From JBEKCD01 sp050015055 (GTDB taxonomy: Archaea; Thermoproteota; Bathyarchaeia; Bathyarchaeales; Bathycorpusculaceae): a stretch of 64,000 bases of DNA. The notes under the pieces were generated by a model, which saw nothing but the letters and a program-made list of their open reading frames with translations, was not told the DNA's origin and ran no database searches. The translations under genes and the position numbers were made by a program. Shown here piece after piece: positions 15,726 to 25,210 of this stretch (position 1 is its first letter; each line of letters begins with the position of its first letter). Where the stretch lies: positions 124,001-188,000 of the forward strand of contig JBEKCD010000005.1 in NCBI GenBank assembly GCA_050015055.1, given 5' to 3'.

Positions 15726-16631
15726 ATGTTTGAAAAGCTAAAATCCGGGTTAAAAGGGCTCGTAAACAAGGTCACAACAACTGAACTCAAGCCTGAAAAC
15801 CTTCGGCCACTGCTCTCCGATTTCAAGATGAACCTCGTCGAGAACGATGTTGCCTTCCCTGTTGCAGAACTGGTCTGCAACGAGATGGAAAAACGTCTGG
15901 ACAAAGTTCAAGTCAAACGACTCGAAGATCGCAGAAAAATCGTGGAGAAAAACCTCCGAGAAGTACTTTTGGAAACCATGCAGACGAATAGCAAGATAGA
16001 TCTGCTGAAGGCTATTCAGGAGAAACGAACCAAGGGCGAACCGTACGTCATAGTATTTGTAGGAATAAACGGCACGGGAAAGACCACAACCATCGCCAAA
16101 GTCTGTCGGTTCTTGAACAAGAAAGGATATTCAGCGGTCATTGCCTGCAGTGACACTTACCGAGCTGGTTCCATCGAACAACTGGAGGAACACGCCAAGA
16201 GACTGGGAACAAAGATGATCAAGCACGCTTACGGCGCCGACCCCGCCGCAGTGGCGTATGATACGATAAGCCACGCCAAGGCACACGGAATAAACGTCGT
16301 CCTAATAGACACTGCGGGGCGAATGCAGACAAATCAGAACCTGATGAACGAACTGGCAAAAATCAAACGAGTCGTAAACCCAGACCTGACCGTATTAACT
16401 GTGGATTCCCTCATCGGAAACGATGCTGTAATGCAGGCAGAAGAGTTCAACAAGTGCGTGGGAATAGACGCCACAATATTGACCAAGGTTGACGCTGACG
16501 TTAAAGGCGGCTCAGCCCTGAGCGTAACGCACGTCACTCAGAAACCGATATTATTCATCGGAACAGGGCAGGGGTACGACGATTTAGAAGAGTTCGATCC
16601 AGAAAGATTCGTCCAAATGATCCTCAAATGA
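15726..16631 (+). CDS. ftsY: signal recognition particle receptor FtsY
   Basis: 301 residues. An NG domain follows a short N-terminal helix. G1 is GINGTGKTTT (about residue 113), the insertion box is YRAGSIEQLEEHA, DTAGRMQ is G3 and TKVDADVKGG is G4, ending in FIGTGQGYDDLEEF. It lacks the long acidic A domain of bacterial FtsY, as is usual in archaea. It pairs with SRP54 (59275-60609) to dock nascent secreted proteins at the membrane, and it ends the S19e operon. Confidence 0.95.
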   Translation: MFEKLKSGLKGLVNKVTTTELKPENLRPLLSDFKMNLVENDVAFPVAELVCNEMEKRLDKVQVKRLEDRRKIVEKNLREVLLETMQTNSKIDLLKAIQEKRTKGEPYVIVFVGINGTGKTTTIAKVCRFLNKKGYSAVIACSDTYRAGSIEQLEEHAKRLGTKMIKHAYGADPAAVAYDTISHAKAHGINVVLIDTAGRMQTNQNLMNELAKIKRVVNPDLTVLTVDSLIGNDAVMQAEEFNKCVGIDATILTKVDADVKGGSALSVTHVTQKPILFIGTGQGYDDLEEFDPERFVQMILK

Positions 16632-16662
16632 GCCTAGCACGAGGATGTTGTAATCCAACAGC

Positions 16663-17577
16663 CTAGTACTTGTCTAACATTTTCAGCAGAATTGCTTTTG
16701 CGGAGTACAGTCTGTTCTCGCTCTGTTCGTATATCACGGATTTTGGACTTTCAATAACTTCCGCGGTTATTTCGTATCTCCTGTGGATGGGCATGTCGTG
16801 CATCACGTAGGCGCCGCTGTTCTTCAACAATTCCTTGTTCAACTGGTAGGGCATCATCAGCTTGACACGTTTCTCCTTTTCCGCGGCGAATTTCGGGTCC
16901 GTGAAGAATTCCATATCCACCCAAGTGTCAGTGTAAACGAAGTCTGCATCCTTGACAGCCGCCTTCAAGTCAAGCGTGGTTTCCCAAAGCCCAGTTCTCT
17001 GAGCCTCTTCCAGAAGCTCTTTGTCACGCGCCGGCTCATTGAATATTGGCGTCACAGTCGTTATTCTGACCCCCGTCTTGGTGCAGCCTTCCACGAGCGA
17101 GTTGCAAACGTTGTTATGAATGCCAATGTACACGAGTTTGGCACCATTCAACTTGCCCTTGTTCTCTTTGACCGTAATCAAATCGGCGATTGCCTGACTG
17201 GGATGATACCTCTCGTCGCAGCCGTTGATAACAGGAACGCGGGAATTCCTGGCCATGTTTTGCAGATCTGCGTTTTTCAGCAGTCTGGCCATTATGCAGT
17301 CAACGTTGCGTGAAAGATACTGAGTTTCGTCGCCTATATCTGCGAGGGCAAAGTTCGTCGTCCTCCAGTCGATAAATAACCCGTGACCGCCAAGCTGAGT
17401 CATGGCTACCTCGAAGGAAACCCGTGTCCTAGTTGAGGTCTTCTGAAAAATCAGAGCCAGAGACTCGCCATCCAACGACTCTCGATACTTGCTTGGGTCA
17501 CTCTTGATTTCGACACCTTTGTCGACGATTTCAGTGAGTTGTTGTCCACTCATTTCCTTGAAGTTAATCAGATGCAT
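16663..17577 (-). CDS. carbamoyltransferase (ornithine-type family, specificity uncertain)
   Basis: 304 residues, normal length for the family. The carbamoyl-phosphate site is intact: STRTR near residue 48 and the HPSQAIADL segment near residue 125. The amino-acid side is unusual: where ornithine enzymes have SMG and HCLP, this protein has VDME (in DTWVDMEFF) and HDMP (VMHDMPIHRRYEIT). The Cys that contacts ornithine is replaced by Asp. A substrate other than ornithine is therefore possible. It stands alone and divergent from dtdA, with no arginine genes nearby. Confidence 0.8.
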   Translation of the reverse strand: MHLINFKEMSGQQLTEIVDKGVEIKSDPSKYRESLDGESLALIFQKTSTRTRVSFEVAMTQLGGHGLFIDWRTTNFALADIGDETQYLSRNVDCIMARLLKNADLQNMARNSRVPVINGCDERYHPSQAIADLITVKENKGKLNGAKLVYIGIHNNVCNSLVEGCTKTGVRITTVTPIFNEPARDKELLEEAQRTGLWETTLDLKAAVKDADFVYTDTWVDMEFFTDPKFAAEKEKRVKLMMPYQLNKELLKNSGAYVMHDMPIHRRYEITAEVIESPKSVIYEQSENRLYSAKAILLKMLDKY

Positions 17578-17686
17578 GTCTTCACCCTTGGCTGAACTCT
17601 TAACGCTTCAACTAGGTTCGGGAATTATAAGCTTTATGGAAACCTTTTTTCCAGAACACTACACTTTACATGCGGAAGAATAGCCG

Positions 17687-18511
17687 ATGATTTTGGTCGT
17701 AGCCTCAAACAAGGATCCAGCAAGCCTCAACATCAAGAAACAGCTGTTGACCAATTACCGTTTCAATGAAACAACAGCGAGATTTCAAGAAAACACGACC
17801 TACGCTGGCCAACTTAACGGCAAAGACGTCCAGCTCATAACTCTGAACCAAGAGTCCATATACGCGCAGGATTTGACCACATTCTTCACCGATCCCGAGA
17901 TGATAGTGTTCATCTCAAGACACAGCAGCATGAGCGGCACACCTACACTCTCAGTTCACACACCAGGCAATTTAGGACCAGCAGAGTTAGGAGGTAAGCC
18001 ACGGGAAGTTTCAGTCTCTCCAGGCAATGCCATGCGAGAGGCTCTAAAGGTTATGTCGAAGATGAGAGAAGAAATGCAACTCAAGTATGAAGTTTCGTAC
18101 GAAGGCACTCATCACGGACCATCATTAAATACCCCCACCATGTTTGCCGAACTCGGAAGCTCGCCCGAGCAATGGAACGATACGGCAGCTGCAGAAGCCG
18201 TTGCTCACGCCGCAATGGGAGCGGTCTCAAAATTCCGAACCGTCTCAGCCGAGACAGTGTTAGGCATAGGTGGACCCCACTACAACAGCAAGTTCACCAA
18301 AATAGCACTGGAAACGGAGGTTGCATTTGGCCATATCATACCGAAGCATTCCGTATCGCAGATAGACTCAGGAATCCTTCAGCAATGCATCGATAGGACA
18401 CTGGAAAAAGTGGAATACGCAGTTCTGGACTGGAAAGGAATAAAAGGAGACGACAAACCCACAGTCCTCGAAATGCTCAACAAAATAGACCTCCATATCC
18501 AAAAAGTTTAA
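17687..18511 (+). CDS. dtdA: D-aminoacyl-tRNA deacylase (archaeal DtdA)
   Basis: 274 residues. Landmarks of the DtdA/GEK1 family are visible: FISRHSSMSGTPTLSVHTPG, SYEGTHHGPSL, FAELGSS-x-x-QW and GIGGPHYNSKFT. The His-rich motifs bind zinc. The enzyme frees tRNAs mischarged with D-amino acids. TATA-like GCTTTATG lies at about 17632, and the gene is divergent from the carbamoyltransferase. Confidence 0.93.
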   Translation: MILVVASNKDPASLNIKKQLLTNYRFNETTARFQENTTYAGQLNGKDVQLITLNQESIYAQDLTTFFTDPEMIVFISRHSSMSGTPTLSVHTPGNLGPAELGGKPREVSVSPGNAMREALKVMSKMREEMQLKYEVSYEGTHHGPSLNTPTMFAELGSSPEQWNDTAAAEAVAHAAMGAVSKFRTVSAETVLGIGGPHYNSKFTKIALETEVAFGHIIPKHSVSQIDSGILQQCIDRTLEKVEYAVLDWKGIKGDDKPTVLEMLNKIDLHIQKV

Positions 18512-18535
18512 CCCTTACCTTGAACGACATTCCAT

Positions 18536-19342
18536 TTGAACTGGAAGAATCAGATGAAAACAATTCAAGCAGGCACAATCATTGTGATGTTGTTTCTTGC
18601 GTTTTCAATTGCCAGTGTCTCAGCCTTGGCAAGCCTCACGTTCGGTGGAAAAAGTGGAGACTGGATAGAATATGAGTTGCAAGACGAATTGCAAATTGCA
18701 AGTGGTCTGCAAAGTAATCAATTCGTGAGAATGGAGTTTCTGAGTGTTGAAGGAACGAATGTCACGGTTAACGCTACACTTTACACTTCGAGCTTGACGA
18801 TAATGAACGAAACAAAGACTATTGATTTGACGTCCCAGGACGCCCAAGACGACATTATGATGGACCCGTGGTTCAATGCACGCGTGTATTTCATTCCTGC
18901 AGGACTGAGCATAAATGATTCCGTTTACTTAGGCCAAGGATTTGGCAACCAGACGATCTTTGGCGAAACAACGAAATCCTATGCTCGTGCAGACAGAACA
19001 GTCATTTTCGCAAACTTCACTTGGCAAGGGAATAACTACGTCTTCTACTGGGACAAACAGTCAGGCGTTCTGACAGAGGGAATGAAGTACCGTGGGGCCG
19101 GGTACACAGACGTGCTCGTGAGCGAGACAAGCATGTGGAGCGCACCAATCTTACCGTGGGTGTTGCTGTGGGTCAGCATCGCAGTAGCTATTGCACTCGG
19201 TGTGTTATCCTCAAGAAGAAGAAGTGCCTTGAAAAAGCTCCGGAGAAAAAGCGACACTAAACCTACTTTGACGAAGACCGATTTTTCTCCCTATCAAAGA
19301 GACGAAAGGGAAAAGTTAATAGAAACGCGCGGGTTTATCTAA
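18536..19342 (+). CDS. membrane-anchored extracellular protein of unknown function
   Basis: 268 residues. A signal peptide (about 8-33) is followed by a beta-rich external domain (about 35-205) with several N-x-S/T sites and the segment FGGKSGDWIEYEL. One C-terminal membrane span (about 208-226) and a basic cytoplasmic tail follow. TTG 18536 gives the start used, and ATG 18554 (MKTIQAG) fits the signal peptide better. No family is recognised. It sits between dtdA and secE without clear operon linkage. Confidence 0.7.
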   Translation: MNWKNQMKTIQAGTIIVMLFLAFSIASVSALASLTFGGKSGDWIEYELQDELQIASGLQSNQFVRMEFLSVEGTNVTVNATLYTSSLTIMNETKTIDLTSQDAQDDIMMDPWFNARVYFIPAGLSINDSVYLGQGFGNQTIFGETTKSYARADRTVIFANFTWQGNNYVFYWDKQSGVLTEGMKYRGAGYTDVLVSETSMWSAPILPWVLLWVSIAVAIALGVLSSRRRSALKKLRRKSDTKPTLTKTDFSPYQRDEREKLIETRGFI

Positions 19343-19395
19343 CAGACTATAGTAACATTTATATCAGATTGGAATGTTGAGGAAGCGATGAACCA

Positions 19396-19578
19396 ATGGG
19401 CTTAAGAGATTTCCTGTCTCAGTGTGGAAGAACGTTAAGGCTTGCTATTAAACCTGGAAGAAGCGAACTCTGGCTCTCAATAAAAATATGCCTCCTAGGC
19501 ATCTCAGCAATTGGATTGATAGGGTTCGTCATAAAAGTGTTATCAGCCGTTTTGAACCCTGGCAGCGCCGCAGCTTAG
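19396..19578 (+). CDS. secE: preprotein translocase subunit SecE (Sec61 gamma)
   Basis: 60 residues: an amphipathic helix, a basic stretch (LAIKPGRSELWLSIK) and one membrane span (ICLLGISAIGLIGFVIKVL), the archaeal SecE pattern. A TATA box (CATTTATATC, about 19357) precedes it. It leads the SecE-Spt5-L11 transcript, as in most archaea. Confidence 0.92.
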   Translation: MGLRDFLSQCGRTLRLAIKPGRSELWLSIKICLLGISAIGLIGFVIKVLSAVLNPGSAAA

Positions 19579-19598
19579 GACAAAAGGAAGAAACGTTC

Positions 19599-20087
19599 AT
19601 GGAAGGGCACGAGGAAATCCAGCCGAAGATTTTCGCCGTAAAAACAACAACCGGCCAAGAGAGGAACGTCGCCAAGCTCGTTGCCGCAAAGGTCGAAATG
19701 AACAAGATACCTGTAAAAGCCATTCTCGTGCCCGAAGCGTTAAGAGGGTACGTTTTCATAGAGGCTCAAGGCCCGCATCTGGTGGAAGAAGCAATAACAG
19801 GCGTGAAACACGTGCGGTCAAGGATACCGGGCATCGTGAGCTTTGCAGAGATTGAAAGATACATCGTTAAGAAACCGATTATTGAAGAGTTAAGTGAAAA
19901 CGACATAGTCGAAGTGACCGGTGGACCTTTCAAGGGCATGCGGGCAAAAATAACTCGAATCGACAAAACCAAGGCAGAGGTCACCCTTGAACTTCTCGAA
20001 GCAACTTTCACGCTGCCGATAACCGTGAATTCCGATTACGTAAAGCTCGTTGAAAAATCAAAAACCACAAGCGGTAGTGAAACATAA
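19599..20087 (+). CDS. spt5: transcription elongation factor Spt5 (NusG)
   Basis: 162 residues from ATG 19599. The NGN domain (about 10-90) contains FAVKTTTGQERNVA and GYVFIEA; the KOW domain (about 105-140) contains NDIVEVTGGPFKGMRAKI. It binds the RNA polymerase clamp with Spt4. The frame is open further upstream, but this start matches the family. Confidence 0.95.
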   Translation: MEGHEEIQPKIFAVKTTTGQERNVAKLVAAKVEMNKIPVKAILVPEALRGYVFIEAQGPHLVEEAITGVKHVRSRIPGIVSFAEIERYIVKKPIIEELSENDIVEVTGGPFKGMRAKITRIDKTKAEVTLELLEATFTLPITVNSDYVKLVEKSKTTSGSET

Positions 20088-20088
20088 G

Positions 20089-20577
20089 ATGGCCGACAAG
20101 AAAACCATCGAACTCCTCGTCAGCGGAGGACAAGCAAACGCCGGACCGCCCCTGGGCCCAGCGCTCGGTCCCTTAGGCGTAAACGTCATGGCGATCGTCA
20201 ACAAGATAAATGAATTGACAAAAGACTATGCCGGAATGAAGGTTCCAGTGAAAGTACTCGTGGACCCCGATACCAAAGAGTTTGACGTGACCATTGGAAC
20301 GCCCACAGCATCCGCCCTGATTGTAAGTGAACTCAAAATCGAGAAAGGCTCGGGCACTCCAAGCACACAGAAAGTAGGCAACCTCACCATCGACCAAGTC
20401 GTGCGCATAGCCAAAATGAAACACGCAGAACTTCTAGCAAGAAACCTCAAGACAGCAACAAAGGAGATTCTCGGAGTCTGCGTCAGCATGGGAGTGACCG
20501 CCGAAGGCAAAGATCCCCGTGAAGTACAACGGGAAATTGACGACGGCAAGTACGACGAGATATTTAGTAAGAGCTAG
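20089..20577 (+). CDS. rpl11: ribosomal protein L11
   Basis: 162 residues from ATG 20089, one base after the spt5 stop. The N-terminal GGQANAGPPLGPALGPLGVN and the C-terminal KEILGVCVSMGVTAEGKDPR are typical. It forms the stalk base and GTPase centre with the P proteins encoded next. Confidence 0.97.
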   Translation: MADKKTIELLVSGGQANAGPPLGPALGPLGVNVMAIVNKINELTKDYAGMKVPVKVLVDPDTKEFDVTIGTPTASALIVSELKIEKGSGTPSTQKVGNLTIDQVVRIAKMKHAELLARNLKTATKEILGVCVSMGVTAEGKDPREVQREIDDGKYDEIFSKS

Positions 20578-20591
20578 AATCAAGCGAATAC

Positions 20592-20599
20592 TTTTATAA
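20592..20599 (+). promoter_or_regulatory. TATA box of the rpl1 operon
   Basis: TTTTATAA lies 38 bases before the rpl1 ATG, suggesting a separate promoter for L1-P0-P1 besides read-through from rpl11. Confidence 0.6.
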
Positions 20600-20636
20600 C
20601 CCCGTTCCATTCCCTCACTGGCACGAGGACCCTAAA

Positions 20637-21287
20637 ATGCCCTTAGACCAAAAGACCATACTCAACGCAGTGAAAGAAGCAAGGGAGAAATCTGAAAAGA
20701 GAAAGTTCAACCAATCCGTAGAGCTGATCCTGAAACTGCAAGACATCGACATGAAATCGCCTGAGGCCAAAATCCAAGAAGTCGTCGAGCTACCACACGC
20801 TCTTGAGAAACCAAACAAGATATGCGTCATCGCCCAAGGAGAACTGGCAATGAAAGCGAAAAAGGCAAACGCGGATCATGTTGTTGAAAGATCTGAGCTT
20901 GAAGGCCTAGCCGGCAAGAAACAGGAAATGCGCAAGATAGCCAATCAATACGATTTCTTCATAGCCGAAGCCCCATTGATGCCCCTAATCGGAAAAACCT
21001 TAGGCTCTGTCCTAGGTCCAAGAGGAAAAATGCCTGTACCAGTGCCACCTTCAGCAGACATAGCGAGCCTGATAGCAAAGCACAGAAAAACCGTTACGAT
21101 AAGAATGCGCAACCAGCCTACTCTACAGTCTCGCATCGGAATGGAGAACATGAAAGACGAAGAAATAACCGACAACATCATGGCGGTACTGAGGGTTTTG
21201 GAAGGAAAGCTCAAGAGAGGAATGAAAAACATCAAGTTTGCCTACATCAAAACAGCCATGGGCGCGCCCGTGAAGATTAAACCCTAG
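20637..21287 (+). CDS. rpl1: ribosomal protein L1
   Basis: 216 residues, two-domain L1. The hinge and RNA-binding segments FFIAEAPLMPLIGKTLGSVL and GPRGKMPVP are clear, as is the C-terminal FAYIKTAMGAPVKI. L1 binds 23S rRNA and in archaea often its own mRNA leader. Confidence 0.97.
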   Translation: MPLDQKTILNAVKEAREKSEKRKFNQSVELILKLQDIDMKSPEAKIQEVVELPHALEKPNKICVIAQGELAMKAKKANADHVVERSELEGLAGKKQEMRKIANQYDFFIAEAPLMPLIGKTLGSVLGPRGKMPVPVPPSADIASLIAKHRKTVTIRMRNQPTLQSRIGMENMKDEEITDNIMAVLRVLEGKLKRGMKNIKFAYIKTAMGAPVKIKP

Positions 21288-21302
21288 AAAGAGTGGAACT
21301 GA

Positions 21303-22187
21303 ATGCCATCCGAACAAGTTCTTCAACAAAAAATCAAAGAAGTCGAAGAAATAACAGACCTTATAAAGAAATACAAGGTCGTCGGCATCGCCAGGCTGCA
21401 GAAAGTCAGAGCTGCGCAAATGCAGGAATTCAAGAAGAACTTGGCGGAAAAGGTGTACATGAGAGTCATGAAGAACACTCTGATGAAACTGGCGATAGAA
21501 AACTGCAAGGAGAAGCCAGACCTGAAGAGACTTGAAGAACACCTTCAGGGATCGAATGTTTACATATTCACAGATGAGGATCCGTTCAAACTGGCCCTGA
21601 TTCTAGAAAGGGGAAAGGTCAAGACAACGGCCAAATCAGGGGATGTAGCAGCCTTCGACGTGGTAGTCCCAGCTGGAAACACCGGCCAACCTCCTGGACC
21701 GATAATCAGTCAGCTGAACGCTGTAGGCTTGCCAACTAGAATTGAATCCGGAAGCGTCTGGATAAACAAGGACACGTTGGTCGTCAAGAAAGGTGAAGCA
21801 ATCAATGAAAGGCTTGCCAGCATGTTGTCAAAACTCGGAATCAAACCCGTTGAGTCCGGCCTGGCGATGACCTACGTTTTCGAAGAGGGCCTAATCATAA
21901 CTCAAGAGCAGCTTAGACTAGACTTGGATGAAATAAAGCATGACATTGAAAGAGCCTACGCCGATTCTCTTGCACTTTCTCTGAGCGCCGCCTATCCGAC
22001 GGAAGAAAACATGGCTATACTCCTGCAGATAGCCCACAGACAAGCATACGCGCTTTCAATAAACGCGGCGATACCCACTAAGGAGACGATAGAGGACTTG
22101 GTTCGAAAGGCCCATGTTGAAATGTTAAGTTTAAGTAGTAGATTGCCCACCTTAGAGCAAAAGGTTGCGCCAACTGAAAAAAGTTAA
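21303..22187 (+). CDS. rpl10: ribosomal stalk protein P0 (L10)
   Basis: 294 residues. An rRNA-binding N-terminal domain (VVGIARLQKVRAAQMQEF, RVMKNTLMKLA) and the archaeal insertion (PAGNTGQPPGPIISQLNAVG) are followed by the long C-terminal helix that carries P1 dimers. The final acidic peptide shared by many archaeal P0 proteins is not obvious here. Confidence 0.96.
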   Translation: MPSEQVLQQKIKEVEEITDLIKKYKVVGIARLQKVRAAQMQEFKKNLAEKVYMRVMKNTLMKLAIENCKEKPDLKRLEEHLQGSNVYIFTDEDPFKLALILERGKVKTTAKSGDVAAFDVVVPAGNTGQPPGPIISQLNAVGLPTRIESGSVWINKDTLVVKKGEAINERLASMLSKLGIKPVESGLAMTYVFEEGLIITQEQLRLDLDEIKHDIERAYADSLALSLSAAYPTEENMAILLQIAHRQAYALSINAAIPTKETIEDLVRKAHVEMLSLSSRLPTLEQKVAPTEKS

Positions 22188-22214
22188 AATAGTTGAGTTG
22201 AGAGGTGAAAAAGT

Positions 22215-22529
22215 ATGGAATACATTTACGCTGCAATGCTCCTTCACAAGGCAGGAAAAGACATAAACGAAGCAAACTTGACACAGGTCCTGACGGCGGC
22301 AGGCATAGACGCCGACACAGTGCGCGTCAAAGCACTCGTAGCTTCTCTGGCTGAAGTCAAGATTGACGAGGCAATCAAGTCAGCCACAACGATGATGACC
22401 GCACCAGCAGCAGCTCCAGCAGCGCCGGCAGCAGAAGCCAAACCCAAGGAAGAAAAGAAGGAAAAGAAGGAAGACGAGAAACAGAAAGAAGAAGCAGCAC
22501 TCGAAGGTCTAGGCGCATTATTCGGTTAA
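22215..22529 (+). CDS. rpl12: ribosomal stalk protein P1 (L12)
   Basis: 104 residues: MEYIYAAMLLHKAGKDINEA, an Ala/Pro hinge (about 58-72), a Lys/Glu-rich stretch and the invariant end EGLGALFG, which contacts translation factors. AGAGGTGAAAAAGT just upstream serves as ribosome-binding site. Last gene of the block. Confidence 0.97.
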   Translation: MEYIYAAMLLHKAGKDINEANLTQVLTAAGIDADTVRVKALVASLAEVKIDEAIKSATTMMTAPAAAPAAPAAEAKPKEEKKEKKEDEKQKEEAALEGLGALFG

Positions 22530-22617
22530 AACCTCCTCCCTCTATTCCATTTTCTAAGTCACACTAATAACAAGAGTTTACTAACTCATATCCCAGCATT
22601 TTCTAAGGCGATCAGCG

Positions 22618-23583
22618 TTGAAAGCTACGGTTGCAGCTCACCCAATACAGGGACTGATAAAGTATCACGGAATGAAGAACCCCAAGCAGAGGATCCCCTA
22701 CCATGACAGCATATCCGTCTGTATGCAAGCCTTGTCCACCATAACGACCGTTGAGACGCTGCAAGAATCAGAGAAAAGCGAAATAACAATCAACGGAAGA
22801 CAGCCAGACGCCACTGAAAGAAGGCGAGTTGAAACCGTACTTGATAAACTCAAAGAACTCGCGGAGTATTCTGGCAGATTCAGAGTCGTTTCTCAGAACA
22901 GCCTTAAAACAGGCAAGGGCCTGGGATTTTCGGCCTCCGGTTTTGCGGCTCTAGGCCTCGCCACAGTAGAAGCACTCGATCTCGACATTGACGCCGTTTC
23001 ACTCTCAGAAATCGTCAGGCTCGGGGCGGGTTCTGCCACAAGGAGCTTGGCAGGAGGCTTCGCAATATGGTACGCCAACAGAAACGGCAGGTCCTACGCT
23101 GAACAGTTAGAGACTTCAAGAAGCATGGATTTTTCGACGGTAATCGTACCCGTTCGCTCGAACGTGAAGACTGACGAGGCACACGCAGAGGTGCTGAGCT
23201 CATGTCTGTTCAAGGCAAGATTGAAAAACATCAAGAGTCTGCTTGAGAGAATGAAAAAAGCCGTCTGGAAAGGAGACACGGCAACAATAGGCAAGCTTGC
23301 TGAGGAAGACACGCTGAATCTTCATGCGATCACGATGACTGGCAAGTCTCACATGGTGCTGTGGGAGCCAGACACGGTTCGCGTAATAAAAGAGGTTATC
23401 CGAATGAGAGAAGAAGGAACCCCGGCGTGGTACTCGATGGACACTGGCCCATCAGCCTTCATCAACACCTGCAAGAAGAACGCTGATGGAATAGCTGAAC
23501 GATTCCGTGAGATAGGGTTCAAGAACGTGCTATTGAGCACGGTCGGTGAAAAGCCATTTCTAACTGGGAACCACCTGTTTTAG
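22618..23583 (+). CDS. mevalonate-pathway decarboxylase (GHMP family)
   Basis: 321 residues (TTG start). GHMP-kinase fold of the mevalonate diphosphate decarboxylase group: an N-terminal HPIQGLIKYHG, the ATP loop GKGLGFSASGFAALGLA, GSATRSLAGGFAIW, HAITMTGKSHM and SMDTGPSAF, whose Asp corresponds to the catalytic Asp. Archaeal homologues may act on mevalonate 5-phosphate or the diphosphate; which applies here cannot be decided. It supplies isoprenoid precursors that the UbiA enzyme at 33616 would ultimately use in lipids. It ends convergently with the cohesin gene, overlapping by 24 bases. Confidence 0.87.
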   Translation: MKATVAAHPIQGLIKYHGMKNPKQRIPYHDSISVCMQALSTITTVETLQESEKSEITINGRQPDATERRRVETVLDKLKELAEYSGRFRVVSQNSLKTGKGLGFSASGFAALGLATVEALDLDIDAVSLSEIVRLGAGSATRSLAGGFAIWYANRNGRSYAEQLETSRSMDFSTVIVPVRSNVKTDEAHAEVLSSCLFKARLKNIKSLLERMKKAVWKGDTATIGKLAEEDTLNLHAITMTGKSHMVLWEPDTVRVIKEVIRMREEGTPAWYSMDTGPSAFINTCKKNADGIAERFREIGFKNVLLSTVGEKPFLTGNHLF

Positions 23584-24975
23584 GTTCGCACCCTTAGTCT
23601 TTCTCCAGTCTCTCAAAGTTTGGACCAACACGAAAGGTACCCATCCGCAGATAATCATAAGAGTGCCTGGAAACGCTCCTATATTGTAGGTCAGAATCCC
23701 CGCTTCGAAAATGGAGAACGATATGGTCATTCCCACGACCGAGGCTATGGCCAAGCGTTTCCCGTATTTCTTGTATGTTTGAATGGCAAGCAAGCCCGCA
23801 AAGAAAAAGTCTCCCAAGCCTAGGCTCAGTATCAATAACCCTGTTCCGGTCGTAATCAACGGAACGAGAGGGAGAGAAACCAGCACTGGAAGACTCAGGC
23901 TCGCCGCTGCATTAGCAGCCTGCACCATCGTTTTCGTTACCAAGACCAGAACAATGTCCATGGCTGTTATCAGGACACCGAAAACCGCCGTGGTTTTCCA
24001 ATTAAACAGACCTGCTAAGTAAAGAGTGATCAAGATGGCGAAAACAAGACCGTAAACGTTAGACAAGTAATAGGTCCAGATAAAACTGTCTCTTAGAAAC
24101 ACGTATAACAGAATGAAAACCGCCGGCGCTACGATTCCTATGTACCAACGCTTGTTGGACAGCAGATAACCAAACGTGTAGAGCAGCAGAGAATAGGCGA
24201 ACAGAAACAGCACCGTCAAAACGGTACTGAGCTGTCGAACGATAACTATTAGGGTGATCATGACGACCATCACGCCAACAAGCAAAACAGCGTCCCGAAC
24301 CCGAAACTCGGTCTCTTCAAACACTCCTTTGAGTTTGTTCTCGACCTTAGGATTCAGAAACATAGAGGCGAACGTGACTGCCAGAAGAGCCAGGGGCATC
24401 GTTAGGTCAAATTTGAATTCGTTGTTAAAATACCCGTCATACGCCGTAAACTGAATATACGTACCCCCGGAACCATACAGAACAGCATCGTAGATGTGGA
24501 GGCTCGTCTCGCCTGTGCCCTCTACCTGAAACGTAAGAGTGAAAAGAGTCCCATTGTTGTTGACCGTTGCGCTTTGAGACGTGAGATTCACAGAAGCATA
24601 TACATTACCTAAAGCGTTGTCTATGATGGGCGAGGCAGTAGTGACACTGAAGCCTTTGAAGATATCGCCATCTCCAACATATGTACAGTTAATCAGAGTT
24701 GGATCGTAGCCCAATCTCATCGTGAACCCGTGAAGGTCAAGTGTTCCTAATGCGGTGACATTGATGCTGACATCAAACCTCTGGCCTGGAACTGCCGAGT
24801 AGTTCAATACGACCAAGGGCCTAACGACTAATTGTATCTGATTTGTTCCCGCGTCGCCATCACTTGCTGCAAAAGCTGGCCTGACAGCTGACACCGCCAA
24901 GAATACAGCAGCCAACAGCAGGATTATTGCAAGAAATGCGAACTTCTTATCCTTCACCATTTGATTAGCCCTCAT
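23560..24975 (-). CDS. cohesin-domain multi-spanning membrane protein
   Basis: 471 residues. A signal peptide or first span (about 10-34) precedes a cohesin-type beta domain (about 45-190: GQRFDVSINVTALGTLDLHG, LGYDPTLINCTY, LFTLTFQVEGTG). Nine or so membrane spans fill the rest (about 195-460). Cohesins bind dockerins, and two dockerin-like proteins are encoded in this window (10165-12564 and 38604-40256). Start ATG 24975, or 24960 (MVKDKK), which fits the signal peptide better. Confidence 0.8.
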   Translation of the reverse strand: MRANQMVKDKKFAFLAIILLLAAVFLAVSAVRPAFAASDGDAGTNQIQLVVRPLVVLNYSAVPGQRFDVSINVTALGTLDLHGFTMRLGYDPTLINCTYVGDGDIFKGFSVTTASPIIDNALGNVYASVNLTSQSATVNNNGTLFTLTFQVEGTGETSLHIYDAVLYGSGGTYIQFTAYDGYFNNEFKFDLTMPLALLAVTFASMFLNPKVENKLKGVFEETEFRVRDAVLLVGVMVVMITLIVIVRQLSTVLTVLFLFAYSLLLYTFGYLLSNKRWYIGIVAPAVFILLYVFLRDSFIWTYYLSNVYGLVFAILITLYLAGLFNWKTTAVFGVLITAMDIVLVLVTKTMVQAANAAASLSLPVLVSLPLVPLITTGTGLLILSLGLGDFFFAGLLAIQTYKKYGKRLAIASVVGMTISFSIFEAGILTYNIGAFPGTLMIICGWVPFVLVQTLRDWRKTKGANLKQVVPS

Positions 24976-25210
24976 CCATCATACGAAGGCTCACGTCGTC
25001 AAAGTCGCCATCAGATGCGAAACGCATACGGGCACATACGTACAACGCACATTTATCTCTTTATGCAAAGAAAACAACTTTGCACCTTCAATGCATTTTG
25101 CGGGAAAATGACAATCGTAACATCCTTTACGAGCCTTCTTCAAGAATTGAACTTGAGAATTATACTATTGCTGCATCTCGCCTATAGTAGCGATATACTG
25201 AAACGTCGCT

